A DNA stretch of 64,000 nt, from positions 41,637,039 to 41,701,038 of the forward strand of contig OZ020487.1 of NCBI GenBank assembly GCA_963971405.1, read 5' to 3'. Positions 46,461-57,216 of this stretch are shown here, piece after piece. Under the pieces are notes generated by a model. The model was given only the letters and a program-made list of their open reading frames with translations, was not told the DNA's origin and ran no database searches. Source of the DNA: Psococerastis gibbosa (lineage: Eukaryota; Arthropoda; Insecta; Psocodea; Psocidae). Positions within the stretch are counted from its first letter, which is position 1. Each line of letters begins with the position of its first letter. Both the position numbers and the translations under genes were made by a program.

Positions 46461-47444
46461 ATTTACTGAAGTATGACATAATTGTCCTTTCACCTGATCG
46501 TTTCATGGTTGTTGTAATAGTTCATATATTTATCAAGAAAATTAAATATTAACAAACTCTCTAAAGCGGCAAGCTCCCGCAAACAGTGCGATTGCCGATT
46601 GGGATTTTGGGAATCAGAAATCAATACAAAATTCAATAAAAAAAAATGGCTGCTTGCCAGTGCTTGCTCTTGCCCTCATAGACATAGTAAAACTATAGAC
46701 TCATCGTAAACATTCGGATTGAAACCTCTTGACTTCGGCTATTTCCGTAGCATAGGAGCAGATTGAGCCTTTTGCCATTTGATACCGTGGTAACATTTTA
46801 TTTTTTATTAGATTATTTAAAGATTATTTACAACGGAAAATCATGCCAGGTAACCAGCAATATTTTTATGCACAACTTGGAGTACTTTTAATTTATATTT
46901 TAAACAATATTTTAAGCAAAGTTTTCCCTACTTTTAGATAAAAATAAAAAATTTTAATGCAGATCTTTCAGTACTTTTAATTTAAATTTAAATAATTTAT
47001 ATAATAAATGTAAATAATAAATATAATTATATATGAAACAACAAAGAAAACTATAAAGAAAACATATAATAAAACTATTAAAATGCACCTATGAGGGGGC
47101 GTGGTCGTGGCTTCAGTCCTCCAGCACAGCCGAAATACGACATGGCGGCTCCATAGTTTTATTAGCTCCATGCTTGCCCTGCTCGTGCCCCTGCAAACTT
47201 CCGATTCTGTCTTCTGACACGTCCAAGGTTGGTTCAAAATTTAGGCGCCTTTTTTCTTTAGAAAAAAACCAACATTTAATTTTTTATTTTTTTATTTAAT
47301 ATGTTATTATTATTTTTTAATTTCCTTTAAAAGTCCATTCTATCTAGTGTAAAGCTATTTTTCTCGGGGGGGGGGGGGGGCGACCGCCCCCACCGCCCCC
47401 CCCCCCCAAGGATCCATGCCTGCTTCAAAACACATTCTTCCTCC

Positions 47445-47935
47445 TTCGATACTCTTAGTTTAGTGCGTCCACCAGTTGTCAAAAGCCCGCTGGAAGTCGG
47501 TCTCTATGGAATACTCTTGAGAGCCGCTGTCGCTGCCGCTTGAACCGCCTCGATGGAGTCAAACCACTGTCCTTTTAGCAGCCTTTCTACTCGTTAAAAT
47601 ATGAAAAAGTGTGATGAAGCCAGATCTGGGCTGTAGGGGGAGTGAGGTAACGTGGCAACACCGAATTTCGCCAGTAGCTGGCGCACGCAACAATCGCACC
47701 TTGGCCCGACGCGCTGTCGTGGTGAAGTTGGCATCCAATTCTTCGCGATGGCTAGTCACACCCACATTATGCGATTTGAAAGGCCGGTCTTATCACTGAT
47801 GAGAGTGATGGTTAAACACTTGTCAGAGTCCAAAACTTCTTCCACTTTGGCCACCTGAGGGCTGAGCCTCGGTTCGAGCGGTGGTCGGGCGCCTGACGCG
47901 GTGCTCGTCATCGAAGAGTTCCCGGCGTTCCTTAA
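47445..47935 (-). pseudogene. Mariner-family transposase relic
   Basis: On the - strand a helix-turn-helix-like part (VAKVEEVLDSDK, LISDKTGLSN) is followed after an internal deletion by the C-terminal part (LLAKFGVATLPHSPYSPDL, FDSIEAVQAA). Several stops and frame changes. The SPYSPDL motif is characteristic of mariner transposases. Confidence 0.8.
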
Positions 47936-47951
47936 ACATTTTACGCCATCG

Positions 47952-48090
47952 GGCGGGGATTACATCAACGTCAATAGTGATATTAAATGTTTTTTGACGT
48001 GGTAGCAGACAGTTTTAGACTGTCTAAAAATGTCTGCTAACACGTCAAAAAACATTTAATATCACTATTGACGTTGGTGGAATCCCCGCC
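47952..48090. repeat. Palindromic MITE, GGCGGGGATT end type
   Basis: 139 bp near-perfect hairpin with the module GACGTGGTAGCAGACA. Its arm AACGTCAATAGTGATATTAA matches the deleted copy at 28251-28316. Confidence 0.88.
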
Positions 48091-48613
48091 CATTCAAAAA
48101 CTCTTGTGCGGCTTAAGGCATCATCGCAATAACCCTGTTAAATGAGGGCAAGGGTGGTAGTAGACAGTAGTACATAGTAGTAGTACGTGTACACCTTCAC
48201 GGCAGCGCTGGTGTCAAATGGTCACGTGACCAACTCTGGACTTATATACTAATATAATACAGTTGAGACCATGGAGCTAATAAAACTACTATGTCTATGG
48301 TTGAGACGTATGAGGTGAATCAGTAGGGGGATTCACTCTGTTGATAGAAAAGGGAATAGAAAAATCGAAAAAAAGCTCAGAGTGAAGATACCTCCGTCAA
48401 CGGTAGAAATAGAGAAAGTTTTTAAGGCGCATTCTGTGAGGTAAAAATTGAAATTGTATACTACAAGGAACTACCAACAGGTGTGGGCGCTACGTTCTTG
48501 TCTTTTTGTCAGTTTGTTTTTGTTTTTGTTTTTAGCCGTGTAATTTGTTTTTGATTTTAGCAGGTGTTTTTTTCACTTTAAGTTTAAACTTATTTTTCAT
48601 TACCTACCTACCT

Positions 48614-49023
48614 ATGCCTAAATTAGGAAATACGTTGAAAGCCATCAACTTCCTCGCGGAAAAATGCAATGCAATGATGTGCGAGAATTTTGAAGAGGAG
48701 GAAGAAATACTAAGTTAAGCCATCGACGATATTTCTGTGGTCATGTCATTACGGTAGGCCTATAGCGTACGCTTTTGCATTGGGTCTGTCCCTAAATCTA
48801 AGGAGTGGTGGACCAACGTGCTTCCGAGCCACGAGTCCACGACGAAATGTGCGGTTTAACATTTTCATGAGAGTTTTGCATTGGCCAATTGAAGAGGAAA
48901 GAAGAGAAATCGTCAATGCAAAAATTCACGAGCTGCCTCATTGTATTGGCTACTTAGACGGTTGTGGAGAGTTCCTACTCACGCAAACAAAATTATGCCA
49001 TCAAAGCGCAAGATGTACAAGAT
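48614..49023 (+). pseudogene. Harbinger-type nuclease fragments
   Basis: A 34-codon start (48614-48718, MPKLGNTLKAINFL) and, further on, a frame reading WPIEEERREIV and then ELPHCIGYLDGC, which matches the LPNCIGYIDG-type box of Harbinger transposases. The catalytic triad region after it is missing, so this copy cannot encode a working nuclease unless introns hide more. Confidence 0.65.
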
Positions 49024-50064
49024 AATACAGCCGGTACCAGAAAAAAGGAAGGCGCTCATGGAAACAGTTTTAAAGCTATGATGCAGCCTCTGTCAATTAT
49101 AAGTATTTTATAGCTAGACCGTTTGTTCTCTTTCAATGATTGACTTACGCCAGCAGCAATAACAATTCGTATAAATACGTATAAAATACGTATAAATTCA
49201 TATAAATAACTAATGTAATCAAATTAAATAATTAATGTATTAAGGCCTATATACAAAGGAAATATGGTTCAATGTTTTATTGATTTGACAGTAGAATAAT
49301 AAATTAACACTTAAATTGTATCGAACGACACATTTTGAATTCAATATAATAACGAAGGCTTTCACGGTTGGAGTCTAATAAGGGGACAGAAGAATCCGGG
49401 CTAATAGGCCTTGGTCGATTTCAAAGTAGGCTTCCAAACGTTTCGTCAACAACTGCTTACGACATCTTCAGTGGTGTTACGTACACCTATACTTCTAAGG
49501 TTGTATCGCGGAGGTATCGTAGCAACTGACTGACTGGTGCTGTCGTGCAGGAATGGTTCAGTGCGCAGGCGCTCTCGTTTCTGATTGGGCCGTTGGCGTC
49601 ATTCTTTTTGTTGTTGTCTGGGCGGTTGGTTTCTGAAACAGAAAGAAAAACCGGAGATGTGTAGACCTAACTGCATTCAATAATGTAGAATCCATGCACC
49701 ACACCAATATTATTATTCGTAGCAAAATTACTGAACGCCGTATTCCAATGTAGGCTACAGTAACTCCAAATTTCCTGCAGAATAGCCCTAAGGAATAATT
49801 TACCTAAATACCCGAACAAATGCAAAAAAACACAGGCCATAAGGCATAAGTACAGTACCTACGTACTTCAAAGGAACGAAGTAGTTGTGTCTGCGGCTTT
49901 TTTAAGCGTAAAACTTACGTGTTAATAACAATCAATTGTAATCCTAATTCCTAGCATGTTTTGGCGATTTTCAGATGGGTATCAACAGCAAATAACGTAA
50001 GCAGCATATTTAATTTTGATATAAACACAAGCAACTTACCTCCAAATTAAGTTTCTTGTACTTT

Positions 50065-50172
50065 GGCTATTAATATCTCGAGGAACTTAATAACAGCTTC
50101 CGCAGTCCACCTCTTGCTACATATTTCCTTCTGTTTTTTGTCGTTTATTTGTCTGGTACAATTCATTTTTAA
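50065..50172 (-). pseudogene. Myb/SANT-like ORF of the Harbinger element
   Basis: On the - strand ATG near 50172 reads MNCTRQINDKKQ, then KRWTAEAVIKFLEILIAKV before a stop, with a GTAAGT just beyond. The tryptophan-helix pattern resembles Myb/SANT DNA-binding proteins of PIF/Harbinger elements. Confidence 0.5.
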
Positions 50173-50379
50173 AATTAAATAATTAAATATGAGCAATAAA
50201 AACAACAAATATGGTCGACCATTTGCTTTGTTTTTGATTCCCCAAGTAGTAGAAAGCCGTAGAAAGACACGATTAACACATGTCCTTATGGCATTATTTC
50301 TACCGTAGAAAAACTGTAGTTCTATTTCTACTTTCTATCAACAGAGTGAATCCCCCTAGTAAATAGCATAGACTAGAGC

Positions 50380-52736
50380 GCTGGATTGGGCTGAAGCACA
50401 TGAACTAACTATCTGTAACACACAATTCACAAAGAGAACTGAACACCTGCTCACGTATAAAAGTGGACCGCACCAGTCACAGATAGACTATGTTCTCCTA
50501 CGCCAAAGAGACAGGAACGCATGTGTCGACTGCAAGGTCATCCCTGGCATCTGCACCTTCTCTCAACACAGACTGCTTGTCTGCGATCTCCAAGTCAAAG
50601 GGGCCAGGCGAGGAGACAACAGAATTTCTGAACCCAGAATTAAATGGCACCAGCTATCTGAAGAGCAGAAAAGGATCGCTTTTAGGGATAAGTTGTCCAA
50701 CAGTCGGACAGTAGTACAGGAAAATTGGGATAACCTATCCATTAATGACATATGGAACTACATTGAGAAAGAAATAATAGCGAAGGGGACAGAAATACTG
50801 GGAATGACTAAAGGGGGAAAGAACATTAAGAAGGAGACATGGTGGTGGAACGAAGACGTGCAAAATGCCCTCAAGGCAAAGAAAAAGGCATACAAGGACT
50901 GGCAGAAATCACGAACCAGTGTGGGCAAAGATATATATAAGACCGAAAAGCGCAGAGCCAAGCGAGCCGTTGCGGCCGCAAGAGATGTTGCAACCGACGG
51001 GTGGTACAGAAATCTCAACACCAGAGAGGGAGAACAACAAATCTTTAAAATTGCTAAAAGGCGACAAAAAGCGTCTCAAGACCTAGGTGCTGTACTATGC
51101 ATAAAGAATGAACAGGGCCAAGTGCTCACCGATAACGCTGACATCAAGGCCAGATGGAGAGAATACTTCAGTGAAATAATGAACGTCGGCCATCCAAGAA
51201 TCGCAGAGATACAAGCTAACCCTAACTGGGACGACGTGGAGGCATTCTCGGAAGACGAAGTCAACGGTGCCCTTAGGAACATGGCCGCGGGGAAAGCCAC
51301 TGGACCTGATGGAGTGCCAATCGAAGTATTTAAGGCGCTGGACGACAGTGGTGTGACTACCATGACTAAACTGATAAATCGAATCTTGGAGGAAGCAACT
51401 ATCCCAGACAGATGGAGGGAAAGTATCGTCACGCCCATTTACAAACGCAAAGGCGACGTCCAAAGCTGCGGTAACTACCGACCGATAAAACTCATGAGCC
51501 ATGCAATGAAATGGACCGAGAGGGTAGTGGAACGTAGGCTGAGGGACAAACTTGAACGTGTAATTTCCGAAAACCAGCTTGGGTTTATGAAGGGGCGAGG
51601 AACCACTGATGGTATACACATTGTGAGAACATTACAAGAAAAGTTTAGGGAAAAGAACCAGCCATTGCACCTGGGATTTGTTGACCTTGAAAAAGCATAC
51701 GACCGAGTGCCAAGGAATCTTATCAGGGACTGTCTTAGGCAGATGAACGTGGAAGAAAAGTACATCCAACTAGTAATGAATATGTACGAAAATTCGACAA
51801 CCAGTGTGCGAACCGTGGTAGGACTCAGCGAACCGTTCAATGTTACTTATGGACTCCACCAAGGCTCAGCCTTAAGCCCGTTCCTCTTTATCGTCATCAT
51901 GGACACTATTACCCGCCACACCCACGGAATAGCCCCTGAGAGTATTCTATTTGCCGACGACATCCTCATCACCGCCAAAACACGAAATGACCTGCAACTG
52001 AAGCTGACAAACTGGGTCCAGGCAATAGAAAACCACGGTCTCAAAGTCAACCGTGACAAAACCAAGTACATGGAATGTTTCCAACAATCACCGGAAACCA
52101 TTGTAGTTGACGGAGTTTACATTGAGAAAGTGGAGAAATTCAAATACCTTGGAGCAACCCTAACACAAAGAGGGGGTTGTGAGGAGGATGTAAGGGGTAG
52201 GATAGCCTCCGGTTGGGCAAAGTGGCGTGATATGACGGGAGTACTCAAGGATAAGAAAATGCCTAAAAAATTAAAAGGTCGCATCTACAAACAAGTCGTA
52301 CGGCCGTGCATAATTTATGGATCGGAATGCTGGGCCCCACGCGTTAAAGAAGAGCAAATGCTACACACGGCAGAGATGAGAATGCTTAGATGGTCTCTTG
52401 GTCTAACCCTAGCGGACAGACGGAGGAATGACGATATCCGGGCAGATATGCAAACGGCGAGTATCGTTGACAAAATACGTGAGCGTCGGCTGGCTTGGTG
52501 GGGTCATGTTGAGAGACGAAACCCCGAAGAACTTATACAGAGAGTGCGGCGGGTTCAAGTGGAGGGCAGAAGAAATGTTGGTCGCCCAAAGATCACAGTA
52601 GAGTGGAAGATTCGAGCTGACATGGGAGCGTGTGGGATCTCAGCCGCAACAGCTCAAGATAGAAAAGCCTGGAAAATCGCCTGTCGTGTCGCTGACCCCA
52701 AACCGGGATAAAGCGAAGAAAAAGAAGAAAAAGAAA
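50380..52736 (+). mobile_element. RTE-type LINE, 5'-truncated, with target duplication
   Basis: Flanked by an exact 10-bp duplication AGACTAGAGC (50370-50379 and 52737-52746). It starts inside the endonuclease domain and ends with a GAAGAAAAAGAAGAAAAAG tail typical of RTE elements. Confidence 0.9.
50381..52711 (+). CDS. RTE endonuclease (C-terminal part) and reverse transcriptase
   Basis: One open frame of 776 codons plus stop, missing the N-terminus. The endonuclease end reads SQIDYVLLRQRDRNACVDCK and SQHRLLV (final catalytic His). The reverse transcriptase has palm motif A VDLEKAYDR, the HQGSALSPFLF motif and the catalytic FADD box, then a GRPKITVEWK-type C-terminal domain. It copies its RNA at nicked target DNA in intact relatives. 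The absence of stops over 2.3 kb means a recent insertion, although without its own start and most of the nuclease this copy cannot move by itself. Confidence 0.92.
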   Translation: MDWAEAHELTICNTQFTKRTEHLLTYKSGPHQSQIDYVLLRQRDRNACVDCKVIPGICTFSQHRLLVCDLQVKGARRGDNRISEPRIKWHQLSEEQKRIAFRDKLSNSRTVVQENWDNLSINDIWNYIEKEIIAKGTEILGMTKGGKNIKKETWWWNEDVQNALKAKKKAYKDWQKSRTSVGKDIYKTEKRRAKRAVAAARDVATDGWYRNLNTREGEQQIFKIAKRRQKASQDLGAVLCIKNEQGQVLTDNADIKARWREYFSEIMNVGHPRIAEIQANPNWDDVEAFSEDEVNGALRNMAAGKATGPDGVPIEVFKALDDSGVTTMTKLINRILEEATIPDRWRESIVTPIYKRKGDVQSCGNYRPIKLMSHAMKWTERVVERRLRDKLERVISENQLGFMKGRGTTDGIHIVRTLQEKFREKNQPLHLGFVDLEKAYDRVPRNLIRDCLRQMNVEEKYIQLVMNMYENSTTSVRTVVGLSEPFNVTYGLHQGSALSPFLFIVIMDTITRHTHGIAPESILFADDILITAKTRNDLQLKLTNWVQAIENHGLKVNRDKTKYMECFQQSPETIVVDGVYIEKVEKFKYLGATLTQRGGCEEDVRGRIASGWAKWRDMTGVLKDKKMPKKLKGRIYKQVVRPCIIYGSECWAPRVKEEQMLHTAEMRMLRWSLGLTLADRRRNDDIRADMQTASIVDKIRERRLAWWGHVERRNPEELIQRVRRVQVEGRRNVGRPKITVEWKIRADMGACGISAATAQDRKAWKIACRVADPKPG

Positions 52737-52757
52737 AGACTAGAGCAATAGACATAG

Positions 52758-52935
52758 CCATCCCGGGGCTTTGGACCGTTATCAATATGGCGGCTAGTGT
52801 GGCCTGCTCAAGATATCGTAAGTAGGCAAATGTACTTGTTGAATAGCTTGCACAAGCAATGAAGCAAAGTACCGAGTTTTGACCGGGTCCAGGTATCCGC
52901 TCTGCTAAGCTGCAAGCTTCGATATTTTTTACATT
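52758..52935. repeat. Interspersed repeat shared with 35520-35715
   Basis: Second copy, directly following the RTE insertion. GGACCGTTATCAATATGGCG start, then GTACCGAGTTTTGACCGGG. Confidence 0.6.
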
Positions 52936-53091
52936 GGTATGCCAATGTAAAAAATATCATAAGTATCTCTCTTAGTTAGCTTATGACTTATATGACTTAT
53001 GAAAATAGCATGGTTTTTATCAAACCAAACACCAAGCTGTTTGTGTGGGTTACATTACTCGAAGGAAAGTCTTCTGGATATTTTGGGAAGG

Positions 53092-53160
53092 AAAGAAAGA
53101 AAAAATGAAAATTGCCTTTATTTTCCATATGGGTGAATTTTGGGCACTCTTACAATTAAC
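53092..53160 (-). repeat. Retroelement 3' end with (CTTT)n tail
   Basis: Third copy of the end described at 6777. Confidence 0.55.
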
Positions 53161-53699
53161 CCTAAATAGGGCCCTAAATATATTGGAAGACGTTGTAAGA
53201 CCCCTTTATATCGTTTAGGAAAGGGATGAACCCGCAAGAATATCTCCCAGCAAAAGCACTTGAAAGGCCATCAATCACGACAAAAAAAAAAACAGGGTGC
53301 ACGTGTACACGTGGCCAAGTTTTGCGTTATACGCATGTGGGGGGTTCAAGGTCAACTGACAGCAGATCATGACGAATGATTTCGACGTCAGATGTGTGAC
53401 TGTGGTTTTCATTTCTCATTCATAGGCCAGCATTATTCATTATTCATAGATTCACATTCATATTTTACCACATGACCTACCAAGAGCTGCTTTTGTCGCC
53501 CGTTTTCGCTGCATAACTGGCCATAACTACCTGCGTCCTGCAGGCTCACCTGTTTCGCCTAGCCCTGGCTGCTTCACACCAATGCCCACTCTGCCTCAGC
53601 GCAGCGGACGCATGGATATGCTGCCGTCTATAACGTGTCAATCAATCCAGAGCCCTAACAAAGACATATCATCACTATACTGGTAGGTGCGGCACCTGC

Positions 53700-53876
53700 A
53701 GCCTGATCGAGGCGATTATAATACCGGGGTTAAATAAATACCCTAGGATTATAACTGTAAACAAACAAATTTTGAATAACACTTTCCAGTTTCCATTACA
53801 AAATTATCTTGTTTACATTTTTACTACCAGGGGATTAAATAAATACCGGTATTATAATCGCCTCGATCAGGCTGCA
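53700..53876. repeat. MITE with CAGCCTGATCGAGGCG ends
   Basis: 177 bp; ends GCAGCCTGATCGAGGCGATT / AATCGCCTCGATCAGGCTGC, then TATAATACCGG arms. The fullest member of the family at 24904 and 59996. Confidence 0.82.
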
Positions 53877-56808
53877 GATGGTGGTAAAGTCATGAGTGGG
53901 CGTTGGATAAAATAAAGTAAAGTAAGTGCATTCATATTCACATTGGGTGGCCAGGTTTCCAAAACGAAAAAAGAGTATATATGCAAGATATATAATTATA
54001 TACATTTACAATACAAGATCTATACAGGTAAGAGCCAAGCGCGAAGGGGGGGGGGGATGTGTTTCGAACTCTTCTCCTTAAATCACTGATTGATGGGGTA
54101 TAGTAGGCTACACCTATTTCTTGACAAAAAAATCCAAGGATAACAAGATTAATTATTCGCATACATAACCCTCCCCATAAAATTTTACAAATATAATATT
54201 AAAACTGTTAATCCTTGTGTAGCCTATTTTTATCCGACCTAAGTTATACTTGTATATTTAGCTGAAGAGTGCACTTCCTCTTCTCCTTCTCTACAAAATT
54301 CTGTAAAAGAGTAAAAGAGTAAGATCTGATTTAAAAAAGAGTATATTTGCATCAAAAGCACAAAAAGAAAGAGTATGACGAATTTGGAACACAAAATAGT
54401 ATAAATACTCTTGAGAAAAGTATATCTGGCCACCCTATATTCACACCCATTTATAGTTTCCTAGATTTTTCTTGTTGACTTGATTTTTTTTTTTTTTTTT
54501 TTTTTGTCCATGGAATAGTGCCGGATTAACCCACGCGCACTTGGGGCACGGGCCACGCCCCCCTCCCAAATTCCGGCCCCCACAAACAAGATTTTTTTTT
54601 AAAATTAAAATAAATAAAATTAAAAGTAGAAAACTATTTGCCAAACAAACATTTGAAATTGGCGGGAAATTAAACATTTCTTTTGCTGCAATGTTGACAG
54701 AGAGTTTGCACGGTTGCACCTACAGCCCCCTCATATCTTGTGCCCCCCCCCCTAGGGGTTATCTGGCACTGTCATGGAGGAAGAAGAGCTCCCTAAAGGT
54801 GGATGAACATGGATTCTGGCAACAGTTGACTTTCTTGACTATCAACGTCACTCGACGGCCTAGGATGCGGAAAGCAAGGGGAATCTAGCATACTACATAT
54901 AAGGTCCACATTGGCATCCCAAGAACCCACAACCCATGAATATTTTGTTTGAAAAAACCGCGAAGATTGGAGACATTACGGTGAAGGTTTGCTGCCGGCC
55001 AGCCGTCGTCCGGCTGTGACCTGAAGAAGAGGTGTAATATCGACTGAAAACCTCCCTTTCAAAATTGCCTAATTGTACTGAGTTCAGTGCGGGGTTTGGC
55101 CTTGTGGTCTGGAATTGTGTGGGGGCCCTTCCTGGGGCAGGAAAGTCGAATCTCCACTAATCCATTAATAAATTATGCGTAAAAAAAATTGTTGGACCCC
55201 CCCCCCTCGGAATCAAAAACCTGGGCACATAAAATGGAGACACAGAAACAGGATGCAAAATAGAATAAGGCGATTAATCATTAATGTCATGGCACGTTCC
55301 AATTTCCCGCCAAATATTTCGACAAGTTTATTCCTTTTAAGTTAGTCTTTTGTTTTGTTTTCTTAATCTCTTGTAATTTTGTATTTTGTGACTTTATGTG
55401 GGGGCCCCTTTCTTGTGGGGGCCCTGGCTAAAAAAATTCGTGTTGTCAATGCAGCAGACCAAGTCGGCAGCTCCAGGTTTTTTGCTGGGACAGAAAACAT
55501 AACAACCGGGTGCTATGTATGAGGATGAGATAGTTTTATGAGGGGCGCTCTGATTGGCTGATGAGTTAGCGCGCATTGTGGGAGCGTGGGTGTGAGGAGA
55601 TGGCGCGGATATAAATAATTAAATGACTCTGAGATTTTGAATTTATATAATAAACGTTCTAATCTGATGTCTTCATGTAACTTCTAACCTACCTTAATAA
55701 TCCACACATAATACCGGGTTGTACAATTTGCTTACGATCCTATCTGAGCAGACCAAACTGTATACAACCAAGTTGGATCGTCTGTTTACAACTTAACGAA
55801 AGCATCAATTAAAAAGTTTGATAAAAAATATTTCGTACCGCTGTACTAACGAGGTTCCACCAACTCCTTAAATAAATGAGACGAAAAAAGCAATAAATTC
55901 AAATAATGAGAAAGGAGGCTGGTTGGGTCCTTTAATTTGAACCGAAAGGTTAAAGGTTGGGTAAACCGTAAATTCCCGCAGCTGAGCATTGGGTTTGCCC
56001 ACACAAGGTTATTCCTTTGATATGTGATCGTCTTGCCAACAGGATCTGAGGATTTCTCCACCACCTGAGTCAAATTTTACTTATTTTAACATTTGACGAT
56101 GGGGACTCCTCAAACTTTATATATAATATATAAAATATAAAATATATATATATATAAATATACAAATAAATATATAATATATAATTTATACATAATTTAT
56201 ATAAATAATGACTTTTTTGTTCTATTACTAAGGTAACCTTAGGGCTATAAAGCCAACCAAGGCCGTAGCCAAGGGGGGGTTCATGGGGGTTTCCGCCTAC
56301 TTTACATGCCCTCCGAAGCATGGCCAGAAAATCCGGGTGAAAGTCAGAGTCCGTACCACTACTCTACATGTCCTGGCAATTATATGTAGGCCTATGTAAT
56401 CGCGAATTTCGAAAATGGAAAATATGTACGGGGAAATGGGGAATGCGCCTTATCCACGTGTACGAACTTTTCCGGGGCTGAGATTCTGTGAGTTAAAATT
56501 GTTGCTAAATAAAATAGGTGTGCTTGTGACCAATCAATTACCCCCCCCCCCCCCCCAATTGAGTTAGTCCGAAAACATAAAAACGTCCCGGGAAACAATA
56601 ATTGCCGAATTTAATAGAAATCCATGTACCTATACCTATGACCTATCTATAGAATGGATGCATTGATTTCCCTACCCACTACACAGAAAAACTGTATTAA
56701 ACGTACTGCAGCTATAAATCATAAGGAGTTATGTTGATGAATCCAACTAAAAGAGTAAGATTAAGAGGGCAGATTAATCTTGCCGAGTTAAAAAACGAAA
56801 GTTATTAC
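53877..56808. other. Repeat-rich DNA, no gene seen
   Basis: Contains an AT microsatellite (56120-56200), several homopolymer G/C runs, a degraded RTE-associated SINE (about 54770-55035) and a reverse tRNA-derived SINE (about 56205-56385). No conserved protein recognised. Confidence 0.55.
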
Positions 56809-57216
56809 AAGGACATGCTACGTAGAAAATGAGCACTCCCAAAGTTGTTGTTTTTATTGACTTTTTTTTAAATTAACAAAGCAAGTCATTAAAGATTTGG
56901 CTCATGGCAGTTGTAGAAGACTTAAACTACTTCATGCATCATACAATAGGAAATATTAAGTGTTTGGTACCTTAGTTCTTCCATAAATACCAGAACAGAC
57001 AAGACAGGACTAAATTTCCGCGTATTCTGAGATTTTTGGAAGAACTAAAAAGCCGAAAAGTAAAAATACCCGATTATATGATGCACAAAGTAGTCTTCTA
57101 CAGTTATACAACTTACATGAGCCAAATTTTAAATAACTTGCTGAGTTAATTAAATAAAAAATGAAAAGTATTTAATTTTGAGGTGCCAATTTTCTACGTT
57201 TTCTTCATGTCCTCTT
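56809..57216. repeat. Long-inverted-repeat MITE, uninterrupted copy
   Basis: 408 bp; ends AAGGACATGCTACGTAGAAA / TTTCTACGTTTTCTTCATGTC. Serves as reference for the interrupted copy at 13951. Confidence 0.78.

Larger units (their letters stand above)
43037..47422 (-). mobile_element. Full-length hAT transposon relic, 4.4 kb
   Basis: Bounded by an exact 8-bp duplication CTTCAAAA (43029-43036 and 47423-47430). Left end CGGGACGGTTTCAG followed by a G run; right end GGATCCATGCCTG preceded by C/G runs. Both ends match the small MITE at 14533-14701. The transposase lies inside on the - strand and is frameshifted, so this copy is probably dead. Confidence 0.88.
48325..50357. mobile_element. PIF/Harbinger-like transposon, 2.0 kb
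   Basis: Exact 26-bp terminal inverted repeats (48325-48350 and 50332-50357, starting AGGGGGATTCACTCTG) with the 3-bp flank AGT on both sides. Inside are fragments of a Harbinger nuclease (+ strand) and, on the - strand near 50040-50180, a Myb/SANT-like piece (KRWTAEAVIKFLEIL), the usual second gene of this superfamily. A PLE-like stretch at 49361-49650 appears to be inserted. Confidence 0.8.

Noticed and set aside
46977-47237. 86-residue ORF on the - strand
   Set aside because: Lies inside the hAT 5' region; low-complexity Ile/Tyr-rich end, no family recognised.
43037-47422. Reading the hAT gene as a host ZMYM/THAP12-like gene
   Set aside because: Flanking terminal repeats with an exact 8-bp duplication, and several frameshifts, mark it as a dead transposon.
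50758-52101. - strand ORFs up to 174 residues
   Set aside because: Antisense of the RTE reverse transcriptase; no recognisable family.
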